From Filomicrobium insigne (GTDB lineage: Bacteria; Pseudomonadota; Alphaproteobacteria; Rhizobiales; Hyphomicrobiaceae): a stretch of DNA of 64,000 nucleotides. A program made the position numbers and the translations under genes. Of the stretch, positions 47,229 through 55,760 are shown in pieces. The stretch is taken from the NCBI RefSeq assembly GCF_900104305.1, contig NZ_FNJC01000001.1:1191543-1255542 (forward strand). The letters are read 5' to 3'. The notes below the pieces were generated by a model. It was not told the origin of the DNA and did no database searches. It was given only the letters and a program-made list of their open reading frames with translations. Within the stretch, counting starts at the first letter, position 1. Each line of letters opens with the position of its first letter.

Positions 47229-48800
47229 ATGACAATTTCCAACGACGGCAGACTGGTTCGAGGGAGCGCAACACCTGCAACCGACGAGGCGGGCGATGTG
47301 GCTCGGCCGGTCTTGCGCAAAGCCTCTCTTGATAAAGATCTGCGAAAGATCGCACACCTTGAGGAAGCGACCCGCTCGATTTCCTTCGGGCTTATGGCTC
47401 CAGGCTTGGCGCTGCTGTTTCTCGCGTTTGCTGGAAGCGTTGCTGCAATTTACATCGGTGCGGAACCGAACGCTGTCGTCATCATAGCTGCCGCGGTTAT
47501 CGGCGGCTATATGGCCCTCAATATCGGCGCGAATGATGTCGCCAACAATGTTGGCCCCGCGGTGGGTTCACGCGCGATGACGTTGTTTGGCGCACTTATT
47601 ATTGCGGCGATCTTCGAGTGCGCTGGTGCGCTTATCGCGGGTGGAGACGTCGTCGAAACCATTGCCAAAGGGATTATCAGTCCCAGCGTTCTGCCGAGTG
47701 AGCAGCAGTTTGTCTGGGCTATGATGGCCGCATTGTTGTCATCAGCACTTTGGATTCACCTTGCGACCTATATCGGTGCGCCAGTGTCGACGACGCATGC
47801 GGTTGTTGGCGGAGTCGTGGGCGCGGGCATTGCCTCAGTCGGCTTCGGTGCAGTGAACTGGACGACGATGGGGGCAATTGCGGCAAGCTGGGTTATATCA
47901 CCTTTGCTGGGCGGCGTGATCGCCGCGATATTTCTAGCCTTCATTAAAACGTACATCGTTTATCGTGACGACAAGATTGATGCGGCGCGTTTCTGGGTCC
48001 CGATCCTTATTGCGATCATGGCCGCGTCGTTTACGGCCTATCTGATAATGAAGGGGCTCAATCACATTTGGAAGCCCGACGGAACGACGCTCTTACTTAC
48101 CACCGTCGCGACGTTTTTCGTGTCATTGGCAGTTCTGCGGCCTCTCATTCGCCGGCAATCGGAGGGGATGGAGAACCGTAACAGGTCCTTGCGAAAGCTC
48201 TTTCATGTTCCGCTCATCTGTTCGGCAGCATTGTTGTCGTTCGCCCACGGTGCCAACGATGTTGCGAATGCGATCGGCCCCCTTGCAGCTATTCTCAATG
48301 CAGTCGAGCAAGGTTCTGTCGGGGCGGCTGTGGATGTTCCTGTTTGGATTATGCTCATAGGAGCGCTGGGTATCAGTATCGGCCTATTTCTCTATGGGCC
48401 CCGGCTCATACGAATGGTCGGTCAGCAGATCACGAAGATGAATCCGATGCGCGCCTATTGCGTCGCGCTGTCCGCGGCGATCACCGTTATTCTCGCTTCA
48501 GCGCTGGGTTTGCCGGTTAGTTCCACGCATATCGCGGTCGGTGCGGTTTTCGGGGTTGGGTTTTTCCGTGAATATTATACGACCCACAGCCGCCGCCGCC
48601 GCGAGTACATGCTCAAGAAGAACAAAGGGAAAAAACAGACGGCGCGCCACTACGTGGTTGACCCCCAAAAGTTGCAGCGCCGGAAGCTTGTTCGCCGCTC
48701 GCACTTCATGGTCATTGTCGCAGCTTGGCTCGTAACGGTTCCCGCAGCGGCAACCCTTTCGGCCATCCTCTATACCGTCATTATGCTTTGGCAGGGTTGA
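47229..48800 (+). CDS. PiT-family inorganic phosphate transporter
   Basis: The 523-residue protein has about 10-12 helices. It carries the two PiT signature repeats: GANDVANNVGPAVGS near residue 99 and GANDVANAIGPLAAIL near residue 340, each followed by GAPVSTTH or GLPVSSTH motifs. It imports phosphate by proton or cation symport. It has a 45-residue cytoplasmic N-terminal extension and a basic loop (RRRREYMLKKNKGKK) near the C-terminus. No phoU-like gene is adjacent. Confidence 0.93.
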   Translation: MTISNDGRLVRGSATPATDEAGDVARPVLRKASLDKDLRKIAHLEEATRSISFGLMAPGLALLFLAFAGSVAAIYIGAEPNAVVIIAAAVIGGYMALNIGANDVANNVGPAVGSRAMTLFGALIIAAIFECAGALIAGGDVVETIAKGIISPSVLPSEQQFVWAMMAALLSSALWIHLATYIGAPVSTTHAVVGGVVGAGIASVGFGAVNWTTMGAIAASWVISPLLGGVIAAIFLAFIKTYIVYRDDKIDAARFWVPILIAIMAASFTAYLIMKGLNHIWKPDGTTLLLTTVATFFVSLAVLRPLIRRQSEGMENRNRSLRKLFHVPLICSAALLSFAHGANDVANAIGPLAAILNAVEQGSVGAAVDVPVWIMLIGALGISIGLFLYGPRLIRMVGQQITKMNPMRAYCVALSAAITVILASALGLPVSSTHIAVGAVFGVGFFREYYTTHSRRRREYMLKKNKGKKQTARHYVVDPQKLQRRKLVRRSHFMVIVAAWLVTVPAAATLSAILYTVIMLWQG

Positions 48801-49080
48801 GTTGCTGTTTGTTTATCGAATGATATCAAAATTTTTGAACGAACGACGTAAGAGCCGCGTGTTTGAAGCAATTTGAGCTCTAGTAGGGTTGACTGCGACA
48901 GGCAGGCGCACCATCCTTGCACCGCTATGTAAGTTGGCCCGTGGCAGAACCGTGTGTCTCAATATGCCACCGGAAATCGAGAAACGATCCGAAGAGCCAA
49001 CACTGGGAGGGCGCCGGCTTGGCCGAGACCCTGTCAAGAATGATAGAATACTGCATTAGGCAGTAACGGTCCGAACATGT
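48801..49080. other. intergenic region between pit and gcvT leader
   Basis: 280 bases without a recognisable gene. It should contain the gcvT promoter. No glycine riboswitch signature could be matched. Confidence 0.4.
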
Positions 49081-49085
49081 ATGGA

Positions 49086-49137
49086 CGGGAGCGGCTTCGG
49101 CTCCGCTTGCAGATCCCTAAGGGGTCGGCGCGCGCCG
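49086..49137 (+). promoter_or_regulatory. three tandem hairpins in the gcvT leader
   Basis: Three stem-loops follow each other with almost no spacing: GGAGC/GCTCC (49088-49104), GATCCC/GGGGTC (49112-49126, one wobble pair) and the palindrome CGGCGCGCGCCG (49126-49137). They end 21 bases before the gcvT start codon and could limit ribosome access or form a regulated leader. The assignment is by inspection only. Confidence 0.35.
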
Positions 49138-49158
49138 AATGTATCCGGGAGCCTAACT

Positions 49159-50337
49159 ATGAGTGATGACTCGGTTGAAACTGAGGAATTGAAAATTACA
49201 CCTTTGTATGACCTGCATATAGAGCTTGGCGGTCATATGGCGGAGTTCGCCGGATACGACATGCCGTTGCACTTTGGTAATGGGCTGTTGAAGGAACATT
49301 TACACACGCGCACCCAGGCCGGATTGTTCGACATCTCGCATATGGGACAGATCCGGATACGCCCAAAATCTGGCCATATGGCAGATGCCGCGGAAGCCCT
49401 GGAACGGCTCGTTCCGGCTGACATTGCCGGCCTGAGTGTAGGCCAGATGCGCTATTGTCTCTTCACGAACTCACGCGGACGGATCCTTGATGACTTTCTC
49501 GTCATTCATGGTGGAGACCATTTTCTGCTCGTGACAAATTCGGGCCGCAAGAGTGCTGACGAAGCCTACCTGCAGCAGCACATTTCAGATGAGTGCTCGA
49601 TTGAGCCTCTCGACCGCGGGCTCATCGCATTGCAGGGGCCCGAAGCCGAGGTCGCCCTTTCCGATGTCGCACCGCGTTGTGCCGAGCTGCGGTTCAGGGA
49701 GGCCGCGGAGTTCGAAATTCTTGGTGCGTCTTGTGTGGTCTCCAGATCAGGCTACACCGGTGAGGATGGTTTCGAGATTTCCGTTCCGGCCGACAGAGCC
49801 CGTGAGATTGCCGAGGCGTTGCTCGAGCACGAGGCCGTTGCCCCGATTGGATTGGGTGCGCGCAACTCGCTTCGTTTGGAAGCGGGCTTGTGCCTGTATG
49901 GTTGTGACATCGATGAAACGACAACACCCGTAGAGGCCGGCTTGAGTTGGGCTATTGCGAAATGCCGTCGTCCGGGTGGCACTCGCCCTGCAGGATTTCC
50001 CGGTTCCGACGTGATTTTACAGCAGCTCGAGAATGGTACAGGGCGGCGTCGCGTCGGGTTAAGACCTCTCGGGCGGACACCTCTGCGCACCGGCGCTCTC
50101 CTGGTCGCTGAGGAGGAAGACGAACTGGCTGTCGGAAACGTCACTTCGGGCGGGTTTGGTCCAAGCCTTGGCGGTGCACCAATCTCTATGGCTTACGTGG
50201 ATGCTTCGTTTGCCGTTCCGGGTGCCGGGGTCGTTGCGGAAGTTCGCGGGCAATTCTTGCCGGCTATGGTTGTTGAGCTGCCGTTTGTTGCCCCGCACTA
50301 CAGACGTGGAAATGGGAACAGTTTACGGTCTAAGTGA
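49159..50337 (+). CDS. gcvT: aminomethyltransferase (glycine cleavage T protein)
   Basis: The 392-residue protein has the T-protein plan: LYDLHIELGGHMAEFAGYDM, LFDISHMGQIRI, the GRILDDFLVIHGGD strands, the folate region YTGEDGFEISVP and LRLEAGLCLYGCDID, and the C-terminal barrel (GNVTSGGFGPSLGGAPISMA). It transfers the aminomethyl carbon to tetrahydrofolate. The start MSDDSVETEEL at 49159 precedes the conserved domain closely. gcvH and gcvP do not follow; after gcvT comes a convergent LysR gene. Confidence 0.9.
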   Translation: MSDDSVETEELKITPLYDLHIELGGHMAEFAGYDMPLHFGNGLLKEHLHTRTQAGLFDISHMGQIRIRPKSGHMADAAEALERLVPADIAGLSVGQMRYCLFTNSRGRILDDFLVIHGGDHFLLVTNSGRKSADEAYLQQHISDECSIEPLDRGLIALQGPEAEVALSDVAPRCAELRFREAAEFEILGASCVVSRSGYTGEDGFEISVPADRAREIAEALLEHEAVAPIGLGARNSLRLEAGLCLYGCDIDETTTPVEAGLSWAIAKCRRPGGTRPAGFPGSDVILQQLENGTGRRRVGLRPLGRTPLRTGALLVAEEEDELAVGNVTSGGFGPSLGGAPISMAYVDASFAVPGAGVVAEVRGQFLPAMVVELPFVAPHYRRGNGNSLRSK

Positions 50338-50361
50338 TGTCGGTGCTTAGGGCACTGTTCC

Positions 50362-51267
50362 TCAGTCAATTTCCCAGGGTGGTTTTGAACCAAAGCGTTT
50401 GACCAGGAAATCGATGAAGACGCGCGTCTTCGCCGCGAGATATCGGTTCGGTGCATAGAGTGCCGATATGCTCAAATCGTCTGGTGGATAATCTGCGAGT
50501 ACGACTTGCAGGTCGCCTGCCCGGATCGCTGGGCCGATAATGAATGTTGGCAGGCTGGTGATACCGTGGCCGGCGATGGCCGCAACGCCCAGGATCTCTC
50601 CATTGTTGCAGCACATTTTTGAGTTTACCGGGACCGTGAGAAGTTTTTCGCCGTCTCGTAGACGCCATCGCTGCATGGCTGTGGCGTAGCCGTATGTCAG
50701 GCAGTCGTGGCGGGATAGCTCTGAGGGATGCGTTGGAATCCCGCGCTTCTCCAGATATGCCGGCGCGGCTGCGAGTACCAGACGTGCGGGTGCAAGTCGT
50801 CGCGCAATCAAGCTTGAGTCGGTGAGTTCTCCAATCCGGATCGTTATGTCGACGCCCTCGGCGATGGGATCGATGAAGCGGTCATTGAGCGTCATCTCGA
50901 CGGATAAATCCGGATAGAGCTGCATGAACTCGGCGATGCTTTCGGCCAGGTAAAGCGTTCCGAACGATGTTGGAGCATTGATCTTGAGGATGCCTCGCGG
51001 TTCATCATGAAGACGCGAGATTTGGGCTTCTGTCTCTTCGACCTCGGCCAGGATCGAAATGCAGCGTTCATAGTAGGCCAGGCCTGCCTCTGTCGGGCTG
51101 ACTCGGCGCGTGGTGCGATCAAGAAGCCGAGCGGCGAGGAGAGTTTCCAGTTCCATCACCGCTTTGCTGACGGCCGATCGTGTCAGCCCCAGTTCGCGGC
51201 CTGCCTCGGCGAAGCTGCCGGTGGCAACGACCTTCGCGAAGGCATTCATGGCGTCGAGCTTATCCAT
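50362..51267 (-). CDS. LysR-family transcriptional regulator
   Basis: The 301-residue protein has an N-terminal winged helix (FAEAGRELGLTRSAVSKAVM and LLDRTTRRVSPTEAGLAYYE) and the LysR effector domain (GILKINAPTSFGTLYLAES, VAAIAGHGITSLPTFII). It is of the large branch whose members often control an adjacent divergent gene. The divergent neighbour is the pirin gene, with doxX next, so it probably controls these. The effector is unknown; quinone or aromatic compounds are conceivable. Confidence 0.9.
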   Translation of the reverse strand: MDKLDAMNAFAKVVATGSFAEAGRELGLTRSAVSKAVMELETLLAARLLDRTTRRVSPTEAGLAYYERCISILAEVEETEAQISRLHDEPRGILKINAPTSFGTLYLAESIAEFMQLYPDLSVEMTLNDRFIDPIAEGVDITIRIGELTDSSLIARRLAPARLVLAAAPAYLEKRGIPTHPSELSRHDCLTYGYATAMQRWRLRDGEKLLTVPVNSKMCCNNGEILGVAAIAGHGITSLPTFIIGPAIRAGDLQVVLADYPPDDLSISALYAPNRYLAAKTRVFIDFLVKRFGSKPPWEID

Positions 51268-51315
51268 TTATTGGTTCCGTTTTGGAAGCAGTTTGGGTTT
51301 GATCCTCCCAATTGT

Positions 51316-51332
51316 ATCCATGCGTCACGGAT
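51316..51332. promoter_or_regulatory. dyad in the lysR-pirin intergenic region
   Basis: ATCC, nine bases, GGAT forms an imperfect operator-like dyad about 60 bases before the pirin start and 50 before lysR. It could be the LysR site but does not fit the T-N11-A rule exactly. Confidence 0.25.
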
Positions 51333-51392
51333 GTCAAATATCTCTCCAGATGCTGGGCGCTATGGCCTGGATGCAAAATGAAGAGGTTTGCC

Positions 51393-52097
51393 ATGCTGAC
51401 ACTGCGAAGAGCTGAGGAGCGCGGGCGTGCCAACTTTGGCTGGCTCGACAGCCGGCACACGTTCTCGTTCGGTCACTATCATGATCCCAAACACATGGGT
51501 TTTGGTCCATTGCGCGTTATCAATGATGATCGGGTCGCTGGCGGCGGTGGGTTTCCCACACACCCGCACGCCGACATGGAAATCGTTTCCTATGTGCTGG
51601 ATGGTGCTTTGGAACACGTCGACAGCCTCGGCACGGGATCCGTGATACGTCCTGGCGACGTCCAACGGATGTCTGCCGGTACGGGTATCCGCCATAGTGA
51701 ATTCAACGCGTCTGCAGATGAGCCGGTCCATTTCCTGCAAATCTGGATCATTCCCGAGTCTCGCGGACTTGAACCGAGCTATGAGCAGAAAAACTTCAGC
51801 GACGATGACAAGCGCGGTGTTCTGAAACTCGTTGGTTCGGGGGATGGCCGTGAAGGTTCTGTGATCATTCATCGAGACGTCGATCTTTATGCGACGTTGC
51901 CTGGAAAGGGCGGAAGGATCACGCATGAGATCGCGCGGGGTCGTATCGGGTGGGTTCATATCGCCCGCGGTTCCGCGTCGGTCAACGGAGAAGACCTAAA
52001 AGCTGGAGATGGCGCTGCGATTGGGCAGCCGGGCAAGATCGAGCTGACAGGAACTTCCGATGAGGCTGAGATCTTGTTGTTCGATATGGCCATCTAA
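51393..52097 (+). CDS. pirin family protein (YhhW-like)
   Basis: The 234-residue protein is a double cupin with the pirin metal motif THPHADMEIVSYVLDGALEH near residue 58 (His-His-His-Glu) and the PGDVQRMSAGTGIRHSEFN strand. It looks closest to the YhhW type, which has quercetin 2,3-dioxygenase activity in vitro. The ATG at 51393 has an AGAGG ribosome site seven bases upstream; an earlier ATG at 51378 is less well placed. The divergent LysR and following doxX make a familiar trio. Confidence 0.92.
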   Translation: MLTLRRAEERGRANFGWLDSRHTFSFGHYHDPKHMGFGPLRVINDDRVAGGGGFPTHPHADMEIVSYVLDGALEHVDSLGTGSVIRPGDVQRMSAGTGIRHSEFNASADEPVHFLQIWIIPESRGLEPSYEQKNFSDDDKRGVLKLVGSGDGREGSVIIHRDVDLYATLPGKGGRITHEIARGRIGWVHIARGSASVNGEDLKAGDGAAIGQPGKIELTGTSDEAEILLFDMAI

Positions 52098-52226
52098 TTG
52101 CGGTTACTCTACCGAGATCGCCGGTCGTGAGCCTGTGACCTTGTCGGTTTAGTCCGGTGTGGATACCGGCGCGCGGGCGGCGGTTCTCGGAGGTTCTTTC
52201 AGGAAATTCCTTCAGGAGCTACGAAG

Positions 52227-52694
52227 ATGAATACAAATATCCATACCAGTCGAGCTATCGCCGATGACCGTGTATCCGTGGCCAGCGCGGAATTGAGTTG
52301 GACGATCGTGCGTGTCGCGACGGGTCTAATTCTAATGCCTCACGGCGCACAAAAGCTGTTTGGCTGGTTTGGTGGCGGCGGCCTTTCTGGTACGGCGCAA
52401 TATTTCGAACAAACCTTCGGCTTGCATCCCGGCCTTTTGTTTGCAGGCGCCGCCGGACTGACCGAATTTGTCGGTGGTCTGTTTCTGGCGATTGGGTTTT
52501 TGACCCGGCTTTCAGCCGCCGCGGTTGTCGCGCTGATGAGCTATGCCGTCATCGCAGTTCATTGGAGCAACGGCTTTTTCTGGACCAACGGTGGCATCGA
52601 GTATCCGTTGCTTTGGGGGTTGGTGGCGCTTGCCATCGTCATTCGTGGCGGCGGGGAGTACTCGGTGGATCGTGCCGTCGGCTGGAAGTACTGA
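52227..52694 (+). CDS. DoxX-family membrane protein
   Basis: The 155-residue protein has four membrane helices and the DoxX pattern: RVATGLILMPHGAQKLFGWF, the GGGLSGTAQYFEQ loop and GLTEFVGGLFLAIGFLTRL. Family members are inner-membrane proteins tied to redox and thiol stress, often of unknown substrate. It follows the pirin gene by 129 bases on the same strand. A hairpin at 52711 separates it from the convergent AI-2E-type gene. Confidence 0.9.
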   Translation: MNTNIHTSRAIADDRVSVASAELSWTIVRVATGLILMPHGAQKLFGWFGGGGLSGTAQYFEQTFGLHPGLLFAGAAGLTEFVGGLFLAIGFLTRLSAAAVVALMSYAVIAVHWSNGFFWTNGGIEYPLLWGLVALAIVIRGGGEYSVDRAVGWKY

Positions 52695-52710
52695 GCGTGT
52701 TGCCTCTAAG

Positions 52711-52742
52711 TGATCGAGCCGGGAAGCAGTCTGGCTTGATCA
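52711..52742. terminator. hairpin between doxX and the AI-2E-family gene
   Basis: TGATCGAGCC pairs with GGCTTGATCA (10 bp, one G-U wobble), 12-base loop, then a T-rich CATTTCGTT on the rightward strand. It overlaps the stop codon of the convergent gene and could work in both directions. Confidence 0.5.
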
Positions 52743-53897
52743 TTTCGTTGGTGCTGGGCGAGAGCGTCGTTTCACGTTCGGTACGAGATGATAGAGCGTC
52801 ATTGAACCGATGATCAAAATTGGAACGGCGAGGAACGCGCCGATCGGTCCCCAAAGCCAAAGCCAGAATGCAATAGAGACGAAGACGACGAGCGGATTGA
52901 GCGTCAGCCGTCCGCCGAGAATGGCTGGGGTTACAAATTGTCCCTCGAGTCCGTTGAGGGCGATGTACGCGATGGGTGGCGCCAGGGCCATTACCGAGTC
53001 GGGGAATGTGAGAAGTCCGACGCCGAGTAGGATGACCGCCATAACGGCTGGTCCGACGTAGACCGCGTAATTGAGAACCATGGCCAGCGCTCCCCACATG
53101 TAGGGCTGCGGGAGGCCGATGGCGTACATGGCGATTCCGACGCAAACGCCCAGGCCGAAATTAATGGCTGTGATCGTTGCGACGTAGCGGGACAAATAAG
53201 CTTCGGTGTCGCGCACAATACGTGCAACGCTAAATTGAAGCCTTCGTGTCGGAAGGAAGCGCAATCCGCTACGTTTCAAATTCGTCCGCGTCGCGAGAAA
53301 GAAATAGAATGTTGCGACGAAAATCAGCAATCTCGCAACCATGTCCGCCGCTGAGGATATAAGATCGGTAATAATCCCCTGCGGTTTGACCGTAACTTCC
53401 ATCGGTTGGGCTTGCTCTGATTTCGCCGCATCCGAGACTTGCTTCTCGACCTGTTTCAGTTTGTCGATTGGCTCTTTGACCTTTAGCCACTGACGTTCGA
53501 TGGCGTGAGTGATTTCGGGCAGGCGGCTCGACCAGTTTTCCAGCGGGACAGCGAGTGCGAAAATCAAAAACCCGACCAATGTCACTAGGCTCAGGACAAT
53601 ACCGCCGGCCGCTATACTCGGACGGATGCCGCGCCGTTCCAACCAGCTCGATATCGGTCCGAACGTGAAGCCAACCAGAACGCCAGCTGCGACAGGGGCA
53701 AAAATGTACTGTCCAAGATACAGACAGATGCCCAGCGCCATGACGAACAGGGCGATGGTTGAGAATTGCACGAAGCTTTGTGTGAACCGTCTCACCTCAG
53801 CGGGAGCTTGAGGGGCGGTGTCATAATTTGGGCCAGTCGGCGCTTCAGCGCGCTCCGCCGCTGAGGGAAGCGCACTACCCACCGTATTTTGCGCCAT
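52740..53897 (-). CDS. AI-2E (PerM/TqsA) family transporter
   Basis: The 385-residue protein has the family layout: two N-terminal helices with VAAGVLVGFTFGPISSWLERRGI, a long soluble insert (KVKEPIDKLKQVEKQVSD) and about five C-terminal helices with the conserved ALAPPIAYIALNGLEGQFVT and PAILGGRLTLNPLVVFVSIAF stretch, here split over two segments. Family substrates vary (autoinducer-2, sodium). It lies downstream of the leftward EcfG-linked membrane-anchor gene by 66 bases and may be cotranscribed with it. Confidence 0.9.
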   Translation of the reverse strand: MAQNTVGSALPSAAERAEAPTGPNYDTAPQAPAEVRRFTQSFVQFSTIALFVMALGICLYLGQYIFAPVAAGVLVGFTFGPISSWLERRGIRPSIAAGGIVLSLVTLVGFLIFALAVPLENWSSRLPEITHAIERQWLKVKEPIDKLKQVEKQVSDAAKSEQAQPMEVTVKPQGIITDLISSAADMVARLLIFVATFYFFLATRTNLKRSGLRFLPTRRLQFSVARIVRDTEAYLSRYVATITAINFGLGVCVGIAMYAIGLPQPYMWGALAMVLNYAVYVGPAVMAVILLGVGLLTFPDSVMALAPPIAYIALNGLEGQFVTPAILGGRLTLNPLVVFVSIAFWLWLWGPIGAFLAVPILIIGSMTLYHLVPNVKRRSRPAPTK

Positions 53898-53963
53898 GAA
53901 AATTTTTTCCGGTATTATTGACTTGTCACCTGATGTTCCGCGACGATCTACCCCTCGATAAAA

Positions 53964-54467
53964 TCAGGTGCGGAGCCGAGACATTGCGGAACTGAACCAA
54001 TCCCGAATTTTTTCAATCGCCGGCGTGGCGGCTTCGGTATCAATGCGCGAAATTGAATCGGCGACCTGTTCAAGACGCGACGTAATTGGCTTGAAATTAT
54101 ACTGCGGAATCGCCGAGACGGGAATGTAACGACTGACGTCAGGCAATTGAAAGTCAGGCAATCTCGAGAAGGCGGATGTCTGTTGACGACGCCTTGGCGT
54201 AATTGCCAATGCCAATAAGCACCCGGCGATTGCGGCAAGGGATACAGTTGTCCAGGGATGCTCGCGCATCGCGACTTCAGTTTTTGCACGTGCGCGCGCC
54301 ATGCGGCGGTCAGCAACTTGGGCTACGACGCCGGCAAGTTGGGTCAGATCTTCACGCATCTCTTTGAGATTGAGATCCGTTCCGCGGTCGTTGGTAGCGG
54401 TGTCCGAGACATTCATCGTCGATCCTGACTGTGCAGAAAAGGAACCGGTTGATTGCGGATTCGACAT
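53964..54467 (-). CDS. YqjD/ElaB-like membrane-anchored protein, stress-linked
   Basis: The 167-residue protein has a polar N-terminal region, a predicted helix with LKEMREDLTQLAGVVAQVAD near residue 34, an HPWTTVSLAAIAGCLLALAI membrane helix near residue 70, and a Pro/Ser-rich tail ending in a second helix. It resembles the DUF883-type proteins encoded on the opposite strand nearby but has a longer tail. A leftward EcfG-type promoter lies at 54547-54571. Function unknown. Confidence 0.6.
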   Translation of the reverse strand: MSNPQSTGSFSAQSGSTMNVSDTATNDRGTDLNLKEMREDLTQLAGVVAQVADRRMARARAKTEVAMREHPWTTVSLAAIAGCLLALAITPRRRQQTSAFSRLPDFQLPDVSRYIPVSAIPQYNFKPITSRLEQVADSISRIDTEAATPAIEKIRDWFSSAMSRLRT

Positions 54468-54546
54468 ATCGAGATCCCTTTAGTTGTTTGGAGTTCCGGA
54501 AGATCAGGGCGAGGCGAACCTACGACTTATAAATAGTGAACCGAAC

Positions 54547-54571
54547 AACGTGCGAGCGTGCGAGAGGTTCC
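54547..54571 (-). promoter_or_regulatory. EcfG (general stress) promoter, leftward
   Basis: On the leftward strand the sequence is GGAAC, 16 bases, CGTT, a perfect match to the alphaproteobacterial EcfG promoter consensus. The -10 box is 80 bases from the start of the gene at 54467. Confidence 0.75.
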
Positions 54572-54615
54572 CCAATAGAGACCATGTTGTTTGTGCGGAC
54601 CGCTCTTGTCAGTGC

Positions 54616-54640
54616 GGAACTCGCCAGGCTGTCGAACGTT
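54616..54640 (+). promoter_or_regulatory. EcfG (general stress) promoter, rightward
   Basis: GGAAC, 16 bases (54621-54636), CGTT: again a perfect consensus. It is 50 bases from the ATG of the DUF883 gene at 54691. With the leftward site, it forms a divergent pair whose boxes are 44 bases apart. Confidence 0.8.
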
Positions 54641-54690
54641 CTCAAGTCACGTTTCATCTTGGCGCTGGCAGAGCAGAAAGGATCTTTCCC

Positions 54691-54981
54691 ATGTCCGCAC
54701 AATTCAATCCCGCTTCGAATGCTGAAGCAAAGCCTGAGGCGCAGGAAGCACGGCGAGAGATTAAAGATAACTACGAAGCTATTCGCGCCGATATCGCAGA
54801 CCTTGCGAGCTCGGTGAAGAAACTCGCGGGTTCGGAATTCGGCGGCGTTATCGAGGACGCGCAAGAAGGTGCACAGATGCGCCTTGGTCAGCTGGAGCGC
54901 TCTATCCGCGAGAAGCCAACCCAAGCGGCTTTGATCGCAGCAGGTGTGGGCTTTCTTGTTGGTTTGTTGATCGTTCGCTGA
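54691..54981 (+). CDS. DUF883 (YqjD/ElaB) family protein
   Basis: The 96-residue protein has a long amphipathic helix (REIKDNYEAIRADIADLASS, residues 20-39) and a C-terminal hydrophobic segment preceded by the KPTQAALIAAGVGFLVGLLI motif. This C-terminal anchor pattern is that of YqjD and ElaB, which bind ribosomes and sit in the inner membrane during stationary phase in Escherichia coli. The start is the ATG at 54691; upstream in-frame sequence is the promoter region. First gene of a likely three-gene operon. Confidence 0.85.
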   Translation: MSAQFNPASNAEAKPEAQEARREIKDNYEAIRADIADLASSVKKLAGSEFGGVIEDAQEGAQMRLGQLERSIREKPTQAALIAAGVGFLVGLLIVR

Positions 54982-55038
54982 GCGTGAATGTCAACGGACT
55001 TCCGCTGCGTTTTTCATCTTTCATAAGGTATCAGTGAA

Positions 55039-55269
55039 ATGGCGACTTATCGTGACCCCATAGCAAGCACAGAGAGTGGTTCGCGGCTTTCAGGCAACGG
55101 GGACTTTCAAGGTCTGCAAGCCAAAGCCGGCGAAGCAATCGAACAAGCTCAGCATCAAGCCAAAGAGCAGCTTGATCAGCTGCAAGATGCAATCCGGCGG
55201 AACCCCCTTGCAGCCGCAGGTATCGCGGCCGGAGTTGGCTTTGTCTTAGCGCTCATTGCCCGTCGATAA
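55039..55269 (+). CDS. small YqjD-like (DUF883-type) membrane-anchored protein
   Basis: The 76-residue protein has a helical QAKAGEAIEQAQHQAKEQLD region, then the family-typical NPLAAAGIAAGVGFVLALIA anchor and ends in RR. It repeats the plan of the preceding gene in shorter form. It lies 57 bases downstream on the same strand, and no further promoter was seen. Confidence 0.75.
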   Translation: MATYRDPIASTESGSRLSGNGDFQGLQAKAGEAIEQAQHQAKEQLDQLQDAIRRNPLAAAGIAAGVGFVLALIARR

Positions 55270-55289
55270 ATAGTCGGGAACGGATATCC

Positions 55290-55697
55290 ATGTTGACAAA
55301 CCTCGTCGGCTACCTCGGCACACGTGTTGCTAAACGCACCGTCGATAATATTGAGCGGAAGGTCGTGTGGGGCGCAACCGGTGCGGTCTTGTGTACGCTC
55401 GCGCTCGTATTCCTCATGATGGCAGCATACCTGTATCTTTCGCCGTGGCTCGGGCCTGTGTGGAGTGCAGTGCTCTTAGCTTTGATCTGCGCGGTTTTCG
55501 GCGTCGCGGCGTTTTTCGCGCCGTCGATCTTGACCTGGCTTGAAAGACAGGCACACGGCGAGGAAAACGGCACCATGAATGCCGTCGATGAAGAGGCCCA
55601 TGCGGCTGTTGATTATTTTGGACCGCTGCAGGTTGGATTGAGCGCCTTCATGCTGGGGCTGAGCGCTGGTCGAAGTGTTCGGGGTATGCGCAAGTAA
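55290..55697 (+). CDS. YqjE/holin-like two-helix membrane protein
   Basis: The 135-residue protein has two hydrophobic helices (residues ~29-55 AVLCTLALVFLMMAAYLYLS, ~57-80 SAVLLALICAVFGVAAFFAP) and a charged C-terminal half. This is the plan of phage-holin-superfamily and YqjE-like proteins that follow YqjD genes. It closes the operon 20 bases after the previous gene. Whether it forms pores is unknown. Confidence 0.7.
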   Translation: MLTNLVGYLGTRVAKRTVDNIERKVVWGATGAVLCTLALVFLMMAAYLYLSPWLGPVWSAVLLALICAVFGVAAFFAPSILTWLERQAHGEENGTMNAVDEEAHAAVDYFGPLQVGLSAFMLGLSAGRSVRGMRK

Positions 55698-55730
55698 GGA
55701 CGGCGTACATCGGCGTATCAGTTGTCTGCA

Positions 55731-55760
55731 TAGCCCATCGGATTGTTGTCCGGTGGGCTA
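55731..55760. terminator. bidirectional terminator between convergent genes
   Basis: TAGCCCATCGG and CCGGTGGGCTA pair over 11 positions (one wobble). Rightward it is followed by ATTTCG. It overlaps the stop of the leftward GTPase gene. Confidence 0.55.

Noticed and set aside
49000-49158. glycine riboswitch before gcvT
   Set aside because: The hairpins are present, but the conserved glycine aptamer blocks could not be matched.
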